A DNA stretch of 64,000 nt from Pseudomonadota bacterium (GTDB lineage Bacteria > Myxococcota_A > UBA9160 > SZUA-336). The notes beneath the pieces were generated by a model, which was not told where the DNA came from, did no database searches, and saw nothing but the letters and a program-made list of their open reading frames with translations. Location: assembly GCA_003247575.1 (NCBI GenBank), contig QJZC01000011.1, forward strand, positions 1 through 64,000, in the 5' to 3' direction. Positions 1-9,025 of this stretch are shown here, in pieces (within the stretch, counting starts at the first letter, position 1; each line of letters starts with the position of its first letter). A program made the position numbers and the translations under genes.

Positions 1-77
1 CCGTGCGATGCGAGGAGCAGAGCCAACACCGCGCCGGCGGGTCCAGCACCAACCACGATCACCTGACGCTCCGACAT
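1..77 (-). CDS. FAD-dependent oxidoreductase/monooxygenase, N-terminal fragment cut by the window edge
   Basis: Only the first 25 codons are in the window. Reading leftwards from the ATG at 77 gives MSERQVIVVGAGPAGAVLAL, a basic/hydrophobic beta strand followed by the dinucleotide-binding GxGxxG motif (GAGPAG). This is the classic start of FAD-dependent monooxygenases and related flavoprotein hydroxylases. It lies 111 bp downstream of the TonB-dependent receptor on the same strand, so an uptake-plus-oxidation operon is plausible. The substrate cannot be inferred from so little sequence. Confidence 0.7.
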   Translation of the reverse strand, partial: MSERQVIVVGAGPAGAVLALLLASH

Positions 78-188
78 GGGGCGAGACTATCAGGTGGCAG
101 GGCGTGCGCGAGAAGAAACGGGTGGTCGATCCGGCGCGCACGAGCGTTCGGCGACACCGAGCTGGTAGGCCCGATCGATCTCGCAGGG

Positions 189-2484
189 TCAGTAGCGCAA
201 GGTCAGCGTGACGCCGAAACGACGGGGGAGCCCGTAGACATACTCGGCGAAGCCCAGATCCGCGAGGGTCAGCGTGCTGCGCAGCGGCTCTTCGTCGAAC
301 ACGTTCTTGGCAAAGAAGCTCAGCTCGATGCCTGTCGTCGCGTCCTCTATGCTGAAACGGGCGTCGACGATCCAATAGCTACCCTCGGACACGGTAGCGG
401 GGGTCCCGGGTGAGACCTGAATGAACTCGAGGTCCTCGCGACTCTGGAAGGCCCCATCGATCGCGAGCCGAGTCAGGGCATTCCCAAACTCGCGGTCGTA
501 GCGGAGACCCGTCGTGAGCGAGACGCGTGGAGCGTTCAGCACATCCTTGCCGCCCAGGTCGACTCCACTGATGACTGCATCGTCGAACTGGGCGTGAAGC
601 AGTCCGAGTCCGAGATTCAGGTGCAGGTTCGGGGTCACGGCTGCGGACAGACTGGCGTCGAGGCCATACGTGTCGCTGTCGGCAGGTCAGTACCTGGACC
701 GGGGCCCCGCCGGCGTCGTTCACGATGTCGAACACCTGGAGGTTGCGGAAGTCGTAGTGGAAGACGGCGGCCGAGTAGGCGATGCGTCCGCGTGCGACGC
801 TACCCTTCAGGCCGAGTTCGAACGCGAGCAGCTCCTCGTCGTCGTAGGGTTCGAGCTCTTCAGCGGTCAGAGGGACGCCACCGTTGAAGCCGCCGCTGCG
901 AAAGCCCGTGGAGACCGTTGCGTAGGCGAGTGTGTCGGGCTGGATCTGGTACGAGAGCCCCGCGCTCCAGGTGAGCTTGCGCGTGTCGAACTCGCGTGAG
1001 GCTTGGAGGACCGTGCCATCGTGCGGGAGCATCGCGGCGCGCAACGCGCTCACGTCCTCGATGAATGCTGTGCGGGTGCTGAAGTCTCTGCGCTCGATCG
1101 AGTAGCGCAGACCCAGCTGACTGCTCCATCGATCGGACAGTTCGAGGTTCGCATGCGCGAAAGCCGCCAGCGCGAGCGTATCCTGGTCATACTGGTTCCG
1201 CGGCGTGGCTACCAGCAGCTCGGGGTGGAAGCCGAGTAGCGGGCGCAGGTCCCGGAGAAGATCCAGGGTTGTCTTCGCCTGGATCTGGTCCGAGCCGGCG
1301 AAGAGGCCGGTGATCCAGTCGATCGCATCGGTCTTGCCAGCGAGGCGCAGCTCCTGGCTGATCTGCTCGACATCGACGTCGTAGTCTGCTTCGAGGAGCT
1401 GATTCGGGCTGGCGTCGGCTTCCTCGCGCCGCAGCCCTCCGAAGCGCTCGATCGCCGAGATCGAGGTCAGGCTCAGCTCGCCCGGAAGCTCGAGGCGGGC
1501 GCGGAACGAGCCGCCGATGTTGTCGTAGTCCAGCCTGCCGCGACGGTTGTATCGTCCCGCCTGGTCGTCGCCGTCGTCGTCGCGGAAGCCGAGGAGATCC
1601 ACGCAGTCTCCGGGTTGGGCCTTGCCGCGGAGCGCAGATGCGCACGGGACCGGGACGCCCGTGGTCAGGACGCTCGCTTCGAGCAATCCTACGCTCTGGT
1701 ACTGGCCGAGGTCGGATGCGTCATGTCCGCCATGGAGGTTGAGCAAGAGCTCGCTGGACTCGTTTGGCAGGTACTGTAGCTGCAGACGCCCGGCAGTGCG
1801 TCTCTGTCCCCCACTCTGGCTGTCACTCAGGTCGTTGTCGTTGTAGTCGCCGCCGTAGTCTCCGAGGGCAGACAGACGCACGCTCCAGTTCTGCGCGAGG
1901 GGGCCTCCCAGCGCAGCCTCGTAGGTGGTACGCGAGAAACTCTCGAGTGTGGCAGAGAAGTGGCTCTCGAAGTCAGCACTCGGGCGGCGAGACACGAACT
2001 GGATCGCCCCGGCCGTCGTGTTGCGGCCGTAAAGCGTCCCTTGGGGGCCTTTGAGGAGCTCGACGCGTTCGACGTCGAAGAGTCCGAAGGCGAGAGTCGG
2101 TGGCGCTACGAGGTACACATCGTCCACGTATACGCCGGCAGGACTCGAGGTGTTGTCGCTGAAGTCATCCAGCCCAACGCCGCGAATCGTGATCAGCGGA
2201 TTCGAAGCGTTGCCGTACGCACCCTGGATCTTCAGATTCGGGGTGAGCCCTTCCAGCTGATTGAGCTCGCGCAGCGCACGAGCGCGTAGCTCGGCTCCAT
2301 CGAATGCGGACACCGTCGCCGGTACTTCGTCGAGGGGCTGTTCGCGACGTTGGGCGGTCACCGTGATCTGCTCGGGCAAGGCGGCACCCCTCGCGTCTGC
2401 TGGTTTGGGTTCCTTGGCTCGAGACGATGCGGCAAGGGCTGTAAGGATGACCAGCGTGACGAGTGTCCCTTGCCAGTGCTCCAT
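189..2484 (-). pseudogene. TonB-dependent outer-membrane receptor, interrupted by one frameshift
   Basis: The gene starts at the ATG at 2484, behind a strong AGGAGGT ribosome site. The product begins with a signal peptide (MEHWQGTLVTLVILTALAAS) and a TonB-box/plug region (QITVTAQRREQPLDEVP, later RGVGLDDF and LLKGPQGTLYGRN), followed by a 22-strand-type barrel. The barrel is read in one frame to about 683 and then in another from there to the TGA at 189, ending TLTLRY with the aromatic terminus expected of a barrel. One extra C in the coding strand near 681-682 explains the break: removing it joins VQVLTC directly to DSDTYGLDAS. The plug resembles receptors linked to uptake of hydrophobic or xenobiotic compounds more than classic siderophore receptors, but the ligand is unknown. 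The lesion may be a real mutation or an assembly error. Confidence 0.85.
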
Positions 2485-2517
2485 TTCGACCTCCTTGCTG
2501 GATCTGTCGTATGACTG

Positions 2518-2546
2518 GTTATAGCCTGTCATGTGACAGTTGCCAA
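2518..2546 (-). promoter_or_regulatory. sigma70-type promoter of the TonB receptor gene
   Basis: On the minus strand TTGGCA (2546-2541) is separated by exactly 17 bases from TATAAC (2523-2518). This is a near-consensus housekeeping promoter. The predicted start near 2511 leaves a leader of about 27 bases before the AGGAGGT ribosome site and the ATG at 2484. Confidence 0.7.
2526..2539. promoter_or_regulatory. Palindromic operator inside the promoter spacer
   Basis: CTGTCA-TG-TGACAG is a perfect 6+6 inverted repeat lying entirely between the -35 and -10 elements. A related, weaker copy of the half site (ATGAC, GTCAT) surrounds the -10 region. The position suggests a repressor, for example of the TetR type, that excludes RNA polymerase. 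The regulator itself was not found in the window. Confidence 0.6.
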
Positions 2547-2699
2547 GCAGGAACGCGGGTAGGAGGGAGCGACTGCGAGCGTACGTGCCCGTATCGCGGC
2601 CGGAGAACGGATCGAGCGAGCTGTGGCAGCGGAGTGCACGGATGCTCCAACGCCTACAGGCCCGCGCGCCGCCGGCCGATGTGCGCAACGAGGACGAGT

Positions 2700-5600
2700 G
2701 TGCAGGCCCCCGACGGATACATCCTGGAGAAGCGGATCGTCGAGACCCGAGAGCGGTGTGTCGCGCTGGGACGCCGCCAAGTGGACGATCGTGCCGTCGT
2801 GCTGAAGAGTTACGCCGCCGACGCCAACGCAGCCCCGGGCGAGGCTCGCGTAGAGCGAGAGAACCAGATTCTCTATGCGCTCGCAGCGAAGGGTGTGGCC
2901 CCATCTCCCCTCGCTCTCGAGCGAGGCGAGGGCGCGCCGGTCTTGGTGATGGACTTCGTCAGTGGGCAGCTGGTGCTCGGTCCAGTTTCAGCGCACGAGT
3001 TCCTGGTGATCGCGCTACAGGCGGCCCGGGCGCTCGCGGGAGTCCACGCGGAGCGGCTCGTTCACCGAGCTGTGCGTCCTGCAAACCTCCTGTTCGACCG
3101 AAGCACGCAGAAGCTCAATCTCATTGGATTCGGTTGCGCTGCGCCACTCGGCGCTCCAGTGGGGAGCGCCACCCTAGGGATCGATGCGTGCTTCTACGGC
3201 TCGCCCGAACAGAGCGCGCGCCTCGAGCGAGGTGTGGACTATCGCAGTGACCTCTATTCGCTTGGGGCGACCTTCTATGACCTGTTGACCGGGCGACCGC
3301 CCTTCGATGCGCGCGATCCGTCCGACTTGATTCAGGCGCACATCGTGCGGCGCGCGCGTCCGCCGGGCGAGCTGATCCCCGAGCTGAGCTCGACCTTGTC
3401 GCGCATCACGATGAAGCTGCTCGAGAAGGAGCCGGAGGACCGCTATCAGACGGCCGAGGCTCTGCATGTCGATCTCGAGACGTGCCTGGAACAGCTCGAG
3501 CGCACGGGGGAGATCGACGACGAGCTACCTCTCGCCGCGGCCGATGCGCCCTACCGGCCGCTATTTCGCAAGCGCGTGTACGGTCGCGCCGAGCACGTCG
3601 GAATCCTTGTCGCAGCCTACCGCGGCGCTGCGCGGGGACGACGCGAGCTCGTGCTGGTGTCGGGGTGTCCGGGCGTGGGTAAGTCCTCGCTCGTCCCAGA
3701 GCTGCATCGCCCGCTCGCCACGGAAGGCGGATTCCTCGCGCGCGGCAAGTGTGATCTCTACCGGAGCCATCTACCCTATGCTGCGCTGGCGAATGCGCTC
3801 CGGGATCTCGTCCATCAGATCCTCGCCGAGAGCGGGAGCCGGCGCGAAGCCTGGCGTCTGGGCGTGACCGCCGAGCTCGGCAATCTCGCTGGGGTTGCTG
3901 CGGGGCTGTTGCCCGAGCTCGAAGAAGTCTTGGGGCCGTCGCCAGCGGCCGCTCCCCTGGATCCCAGTGCGACGCAGGCTCGGCTGGCCGTTACCGTGCG
4001 CCGTCTGGTTCGCGCGTCTGCGCGCCAAGCCTCACCGCTCGTGCTGTTTCTCGACGATCTCCAGTGGGCTGACAGCGGCACGCTCTACCTCGTCGAAGAG
4101 CTGCTGTCCGAGGGCGACCCGATTCCGCTGCTCGTAGTCGGAAGCTATCGCGAGAACGAGGTGCCGGTCGGGCATCCACTCGTCGCGGTCGTCGAGCGGT
4201 TGAAGTCGTTGGGCCGCTCGGTCACGGATCTGCATCTCGACGTTCTCTCCGACGAGGCAGTCGCCTCGATGTTGGCCGATGCGCTCGCAAGATCTCCAGA
4301 CGAGGTCGCCGAGCTCGCGTGCGCGGTGTCCCGGAAGAGCGGGAAGAATCCGCTGCTCATCCAGCAGTGCGCCTACCATCTGCAAGAGATCGGATGTATC
4401 GAGTACACGAGGGGGCAGGGCTGGACCTGGGATCTCGAGGCCGTCGAGCGCGCCGTCATTCCCGATGATCCTGCGGGGATGATGCTGACGCGCCTGAAGC
4501 GCTTGCACGGAAATGTACGCTCAGTCGTGCAGCTGGCGAGCTGTGTCGGGGACGAGTTCGACTGGGGGATGCTCTCGGAGCTCTCGGGCGAGAGTGCCGC
4601 GCAGCTGCAGGCTGCACTCTACGAGCTTTCGGACGAAGGGCTCATCGCGCCCTGCGCGGCGGGGTTTCGATTCGTCCACGACCGGATTCGCGAGGCAGCC
4701 CAGGCTCTCCTACCGGACGAACACCGCCGTGCGCTGCACCACCGAATTGGCCTGCTTCTCATGCAGCGCTCGACGCCGGGCGAGAGAACGGAGCGATGCT
4801 TCGAGATTGCGGACCACCTGGCGCGGGCGAAGGACCACCTCACCGAGTCGGAGCGCCTCGAGGCCGCGAGCTGGCAGAGCTCGGCGGCGAAGGAGGCCCT
4901 GGCATCGGGAGCGCTGGGCACAGGGGCACACTATCTGAGCAGCGGACGCGAGATGCTGGGTCGGGAGGGTTGGTCCACGCGACCGCTGCTCGCCTTCGAG
5001 ATCTACTTCCGCTCGGCTGCCTGTGCATATGCCCAACGCGACTTCGGAGCCGCGCTGGAGCTCCTTTCCGGTCTTCGCGAGCACTGCGTAAGTCTGCTCC
5101 AACGAGGGTTGGTCGAATCTCTGCGGATCACCGTCTGCCACTCGGCGAAGTCGCGGGCCGAAGCCCTGGATCTCCTGTTCGACAGCCTGCAGCGGCTCGG
5201 AGTTCCGACTGTGCGAGAGCCGTCATGGATCCGCACGCGATGGGCCCTGCTCCGGCTGGAGTGGAAGCTTCGACGACCCGCAGAGCGCTGGCCATTGCGT
5301 GAAGCGGAGTCCGCGCAGCGGAACGAGCGGCGGGTTGCCGAGGGCCTGATTCGCACCGCGGGCATTCGGCCGCAGACGGCGACCTCTGCACGGCTCGGCT
5401 GCATGAGCGCGCTCGAGCTGTTGGACCTGAGTCTCGCGCAGGGGTACCTGGTCACTCCGGCAGCCCTCATCGCGATGCTTGCCACGACGCGCCGAGCATT
5501 CCTGGGCAACGTTAAGGGGGTGGAGCGCTACCTCGGTGCGGCCACGCTCTGGCTGGAGCGTGCGCCCGACCCACAGGCAAACACGGAGTTCATTCTGAAG

Positions 5601-6434
5601 GCCCTCGTGTTGCCATGGGTCGCCCCGCGCAGGAGGTCGATCGGGCCCCTCGCCGCGCTCGCCGATTCCCTCGAGGAGACCGGGCAGGTGTCCGTCGCGA
5701 CGAGTGCCCTCGTGATCCGCGCCAACTATGCCGGGCTGTCGGGGGTTCCGCTCGCCGAGGTCTGCGCCAGCTTCGACGCGATTCGCGAGCGAGACGGGAT
5801 GACTCCGGTGGAGACCCCCAGAGCGCTCGTCCGACCATACCGCTGGTGCATGGGCACGGGCGAGGAGACGCCCGACGTCGGGGCTGCGATCGAGCTGATC
5901 GAGCGACATCCAGACTCGGCGTACTACCTTGCGCCCCACTGGATGCAGGCGTTCGTAGCGCGCGGCTGCTTCGGCGAGGCGTGGCACGTGTCCGAGCTGG
6001 TGAGGAGCACGATCTTCGAGTGCCAATCGCTCTCGACGCATGTGATGGACTATGTCCTCTATCGCGGGCTCGCCGCGCTGGTGCTCTGTGCCGATGCCAA
6101 GCGCGCGACGCCATCGCGAGTGCTGCGACGTGCGGCCCGGCGCTGCGCGCGCCAGCTCTCCCACGCCGCTCGCTACGGACCTGACTTCGAGCATATGGCC
6201 GAATGGCTTCGCGCGGAGCGCCTGCGCACGCGTGGGCGCTCCGCAGCAGCGCTGGTGTGCTACAGGTGTGCAGCGGAACGAGCCGATGCGCAGGGTTTCC
6301 TGAATCACGTGGCCATGATTGCCGATCGAATCGCCTCGCTCGCGCGACAGACCGGCGACGAGGACGAGGTGGAACGTAGCGAGGCCACAGCCTCTCGCCT
6401 GTTCAGGGAGTGGGGAGCGACCCCGTCTCTGTAA
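2700..6434 (+). CDS. PknK-like protein: degenerate Ser/Thr kinase domain + STAND/AAA ATPase + helical repeats
   Basis: The product is about 1244 residues. The N-terminal 270 residues follow the kinase fold of the PknK-like kinase/ATPase family, with AVVLK, the SPEQ motif and VDYRSDLYSLGATFYDLLTGRPPF. The catalytic loop, however, reads VHRAVRPAN where HRD/HKD is expected (about residue 122), and DFG is replaced by GFG (about 143), so phosphotransfer is doubtful. A Walker A motif (GCPGVGKSS, about 320) and Walker B (VLFLDDLQWAD, about 450) follow, then some 700 residues of helical, TPR-like sequence. No histidine-kinase or HTH output domain is present, although family members often carry one. 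The GTG at 2700 is preferred because GAGG lies 7 bases before it. An in-frame ATG at 2679 has no ribosome site. The gene is divergent from the TonB receptor. Confidence 0.85.
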   Translation: MQAPDGYILEKRIVETRERCVALGRRQVDDRAVVLKSYAADANAAPGEARVERENQILYALAAKGVAPSPLALERGEGAPVLVMDFVSGQLVLGPVSAHEFLVIALQAARALAGVHAERLVHRAVRPANLLFDRSTQKLNLIGFGCAAPLGAPVGSATLGIDACFYGSPEQSARLERGVDYRSDLYSLGATFYDLLTGRPPFDARDPSDLIQAHIVRRARPPGELIPELSSTLSRITMKLLEKEPEDRYQTAEALHVDLETCLEQLERTGEIDDELPLAAADAPYRPLFRKRVYGRAEHVGILVAAYRGAARGRRELVLVSGCPGVGKSSLVPELHRPLATEGGFLARGKCDLYRSHLPYAALANALRDLVHQILAESGSRREAWRLGVTAELGNLAGVAAGLLPELEEVLGPSPAAAPLDPSATQARLAVTVRRLVRASARQASPLVLFLDDLQWADSGTLYLVEELLSEGDPIPLLVVGSYRENEVPVGHPLVAVVERLKSLGRSVTDLHLDVLSDEAVASMLADALARSPDEVAELACAVSRKSGKNPLLIQQCAYHLQEIGCIEYTRGQGWTWDLEAVERAVIPDDPAGMMLTRLKRLHGNVRSVVQLASCVGDEFDWGMLSELSGESAAQLQAALYELSDEGLIAPCAAGFRFVHDRIREAAQALLPDEHRRALHHRIGLLLMQRSTPGERTERCFEIADHLARAKDHLTESERLEAASWQSSAAKEALASGALGTGAHYLSSGREMLGREGWSTRPLLAFEIYFRSAACAYAQRDFGAALELLSGLREHCVSLLQRGLVESLRITVCHSAKSRAEALDLLFDSLQRLGVPTVREPSWIRTRWALLRLEWKLRRPAERWPLREAESAQRNERRVAEGLIRTAGIRPQTATSARLGCMSALELLDLSLAQGYLVTPAALIAMLATTRRAFLGNVKGVERYLGAATLWLERAPDPQANTEFILKALVLPWVAPRRRSIGPLAALADSLEETGQVSVATSALVIRANYAGLSGVPLAEVCASFDAIRERDGMTPVETPRALVRPYRWCMGTGEETPDVGAAIELIERHPDSAYYLAPHWMQAFVARGCFGEAWHVSELVRSTIFECQSLSTHVMDYVLYRGLAALVLCADAKRATPSRVLRRAARRCARQLSHAARYGPDFEHMAEWLRAERLRTRGRSAAALVCYRCAAERADAQGFLNHVAMIADRIASLARQTGDEDEVERSEATASRLFREWGATPSL

Positions 6435-6594
6435 ACCCATCGCAGCTCAGCGGGGTCCAATGGAGCGAGCCGGATCGAAGGGGCTCCGCGCCCGGAGGTG
6501 CGGAACTCTGAGTGCAGTAAGCTCTGTAGGTCCGCCTTCGGTCGCATGGATGATCCGCATTGCACCTGCTGCGGAAAAGGCCTGGAGAGTTTCA

Positions 6595-7560
6595 ATGAGC
6601 ACTTCGCCCACTCTTGACCACTCTGCTGTCGGGCGCCTCGATGGTGCAGGCGGCTTCAGTCGTCGGCTCTCTCGCGCCCGAGAGCGCTGGCGAATGGCTT
6701 GCGCGGGCCTCCTCCCGGTACTCGCTGGGCTCTGTCTGAGCGGTGTCGCCTCGACATCGGTGTGCGCACAAGCGGACGCGGCTTCGAGCTACTACCGCCA
6801 GGCTCGCGACGCGATGGATCGCGGCGATGAAGCACAGTACCGGGACTATCTGGGACGGGCTCTCCGCGAGTTGATTGCGGCGATCCGTCGCGACCCAGGC
6901 GATCCCGAGGCTCATACACAGATGGGGATCATTCTGGTGTACCAGGGGAACCTCGATCAAGCCCGCAAGAGCTTTCTGAACGCGCTTCGCCTGCACAAGC
7001 GGCGCTCCCCGCGCGGCGCTCGCGGTGATGGGATCTACTACACGAACATTGCGCATACCGATCTCTACCGCGGCAAGCTCGCATCGGCGCGCCGCTACCT
7101 CGAGATCGGTCGCAAGCGTGGGGCGCCACTAGACGAGGTAGACCGGATCGACACCTTGCTCGCGTGGCGCTCGGGCGACCTGACAGAGGCGCGTGAGGTC
7201 TTCAACATGGCGCGCGAGGGTACGCGGGGCTACGCCGACACCTGGGATGGGGTACCGCTGCCGCAGGAGATGAAGCGCTTCGAAGACTTCTGCGCCGTTT
7301 GCTGCCGAAATCCGAGCTGCGGGCCTCACCTCCGGGATGCATGCGCTTCTGGAGCACAAGCTGTGAAAGAGCGGGAAGTGAGTCGCGAGACGCTGGCCGA
7401 GGAGATCCGGCTCGAGCGCGAGCGCCAGGCAAAATTGAAGGAGATCTACGAGGGCAAACGAGACGTCTCGATCGAGGTGGAGCCGTCCCGTGACGAGAAG
7501 AAGCCCGCGGATGTGAAGCCAGGTTCTCCAGAGGCACCTCGAAGCAAGCCCGCACGCTGA
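6595..7560 (+). CDS. Exported TPR-type protein
   Basis: The protein has 321 residues and starts at the ATG at 6595, after GGAGAG. A long basic N-region precedes a hydrophobic stretch (LLPVLAGLCLSGVASTSVCAQ), consistent with a Sec signal. Residues about 60-220 contain TPR-like helices (DPEAHTQMGIILVYQGNLDQA, then YYTNIAHTDLYRGKLASA). Four cysteines cluster near residues 225-250, and the C-terminus is highly charged (RLERERQAKLKEIYEG) with a proline/lysine-rich tail. It probably acts as a periplasmic or lipid-associated scaffold; the function is unknown. It lies 160 bp after the kinase/ATPase on the same strand and could be co-transcribed. Confidence 0.75.
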   Translation: MSTSPTLDHSAVGRLDGAGGFSRRLSRARERWRMACAGLLPVLAGLCLSGVASTSVCAQADAASSYYRQARDAMDRGDEAQYRDYLGRALRELIAAIRRDPGDPEAHTQMGIILVYQGNLDQARKSFLNALRLHKRRSPRGARGDGIYYTNIAHTDLYRGKLASARRYLEIGRKRGAPLDEVDRIDTLLAWRSGDLTEAREVFNMAREGTRGYADTWDGVPLPQEMKRFEDFCAVCCRNPSCGPHLRDACASGAQAVKEREVSRETLAEEIRLERERQAKLKEIYEGKRDVSIEVEPSRDEKKPADVKPGSPEAPRSKPAR

Positions 7561-7606
7561 CTCGCACTGGGATCGCTACGCGGTAGTCGGTGGCAGGCGG
7601 CACCGT

Positions 7607-7630
7607 AGCGACGGCCTTCCAAGCGTCGCT
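7607..7630. terminator. Possible terminator hairpin between convergent genes
   Basis: AGCGACG (7607-7613) pairs with CGTCGCT (7624-7630) across a 10-base loop. It sits in the 85-bp gap between convergent genes ending at 7560 and 7646. There is no U-tract, so the assignment rests on position and symmetry. Confidence 0.35.
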
Positions 7631-7645
7631 GTGCGAACGGAGGGG

Positions 7646-8323
7646 CTAGGTGCCGGGACATCCTTGTGGACTGGTGGCGTTCCGCGCGTCCTCCTCCATC
7701 CGGCGCAGCTGTTCCTCGGCGCGCTCGATCTGATCCTCCAGGTCTTCCACTGCCTTCTCGCGGTTGAAGGTCGTGGACTGACACGGAGTCGCCGAGTTCC
7801 ACGAACGCTCCCGGGCACACTGCGTGGTCCGCAGCATGACGTCGCTGTCGCGGGTTCGCTCGAGCGACGCTTCGAGCGCCTCGATCCTGGCTTCCTGTCG
7901 CTCGATGGCATCACGCCATTGGATAGCGCCTCGACACGCGTCCTCGTCGTCGTGATCCGTCGCTGTCGGGCGCGAGGCTTTCGAGCTGGCTCTCGAGGGT
8001 TGCTCGACTGGGCTCAGCGACTGTGGAACCCGGCCCAGGAAGACGTCGCGGGCGAGGTCCGAATTGGTTTGAGTCCCGCTCTGGCGTGTGGTCTCCGGGT
8101 CCGGTACGCGCTTCGACGGGACGACCTGTACGCGATCCGACTTCTCTGCCCACTCCCGCGCGGCCGATCCGTTTGGAGGGGTCTCGCTGAAGTGGACCTG
8201 GCCATTCGCATCGACCCAGCGATAGATCCGACTGTCGTCTGCCTGGACTCGAGCCGCGGACATCGGTCCGAGCACGCAGACGAGCACGCCTACGCAGAGG
8301 CGCACCGCTCTACCTGCACGCAT
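7646..8323 (-). CDS. Exported DUF4124-domain protein with C-terminal coiled coil
   Basis: The product has 225 residues. An N-terminal signal peptide (LCVGVLVCVLGPMSAARVQA) is followed by a DUF4124 motif, IYRWVDANGQVHFSETPP. A low-complexity linker leads to a strongly helical C-terminus rich in Glu/Arg heptads (AIERQEARIEALEASLE, EDLEDQIERAEEQLRRME). DUF4124 proteins are small periplasmic proteins of unknown role. Four cysteines in the second half could form disulfides. A GGAGGAG ribosome site lies 9 bases before the ATG at 8323. A second, much shorter DUF4124-like protein is encoded at 32974-33456. Confidence 0.8.
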   Translation of the reverse strand: MRAGRAVRLCVGVLVCVLGPMSAARVQADDSRIYRWVDANGQVHFSETPPNGSAAREWAEKSDRVQVVPSKRVPDPETTRQSGTQTNSDLARDVFLGRVPQSLSPVEQPSRASSKASRPTATDHDDEDACRGAIQWRDAIERQEARIEALEASLERTRDSDVMLRTTQCARERSWNSATPCQSTTFNREKAVEDLEDQIERAEEQLRRMEEDARNATSPQGCPGT

Positions 8324-8494
8324 ACGTCACTACTCCTCCCGTCCGTCATCGGTGTCACCACGTGTTCACTTGAGGTGGCGACTGCGCCTTCGCTAGGGCG
8401 TGGCTTCGCAAGAGGTCCCGAGACGCACGCTATGCCGCGCTGCAGGCGCGGGTCCTGACGCCGGCTCCGCGACGAGGGCGGCTCTTGCGACGTC

Positions 8495-8926
8495 TCATCC
8501 GATTGCACGCCGCATCAAGCGCGCAGACGCAGCGCAGATTGTCGCGAACTCGACCGTCGTCGCGATGTCTTGTGGCGCCTCCACGCGCGCTGCGACCACG
8601 TATCCCCGTCGTGAGAAGAACGCGTCGGCCGTTTCGGTGAGTAGGAAGATCTCCGCGACTCCGTGTCGCGTGGCCTCAGCCTCGATTCGGTCACACAGCA
8701 GCGTGGCGGTTCCACGATTCCGGTGATTGGGCGCGACCGCGAGCGATCGGAGGAGGGCGCCTTCTGGGTAGATCTCGAGTCCCACCACTCCGGCCAGGGA
8801 AGCACCGACGTCCGCCACGCGGAACCAAGAGAGATGCTCGGCGACCCCGTCCAAGGGGAGACTGACCTGATGGAGAAGCTCGAGAATCGCCGAGAGATCC
8901 TCTGGTTTCGCACTTCGGATTTTCAT
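8495..8926 (-). CDS. GNAT N-acetyltransferase, ArsN2-like
   Basis: A 143-residue acetyltransferase starting MKIRSAKPEDLSAILELL at 8926, with GGAG four bases upstream. The acetyl-CoA binding segment is visible as LLRSLAVAPNHRNRGTATLL. The downstream pattern LLTETADAFFSRRGY followed by EFATICAASARLM strongly resembles the ArsN2-type acetyltransferases found in arsenic-resistance loci. No other ars gene is nearby, so an arsenic role is only a family-based suggestion. An upstream ATG at 9001 would add 25 residues unlike the family. Confidence 0.75.
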   Translation of the reverse strand: MKIRSAKPEDLSAILELLHQVSLPLDGVAEHLSWFRVADVGASLAGVVGLEIYPEGALLRSLAVAPNHRNRGTATLLCDRIEAEATRHGVAEIFLLTETADAFFSRRGYVVAARVEAPQDIATTVEFATICAASARLMRRAIG

Positions 8927-9025
8927 GGAGCTCCGGGGTCGAAGGTGTGTGGACCTGCCGCTACCTGGCTCTCTGCGGGCCGAATCCATCAGTCTCATCA
9001 CCGGAAAGGGTGAGAGCGTGGGCGG

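Noticed and set aside
2485..2904. N-terminal extension of the TonB receptor frame up to 2904
   Set aside because: It is Arg/Ser-rich with no protein features, crosses the promoter and lies over the kinase gene. The ATG at 2484 has a strong ribosome site and a signal peptide.
5223..6440. 405-codon minus-strand frame opposite the kinase/ATPase
   Set aside because: High GC third positions give long antisense frames; the Arg/Gly/His-rich composition and lack of domains mark it as a shadow.
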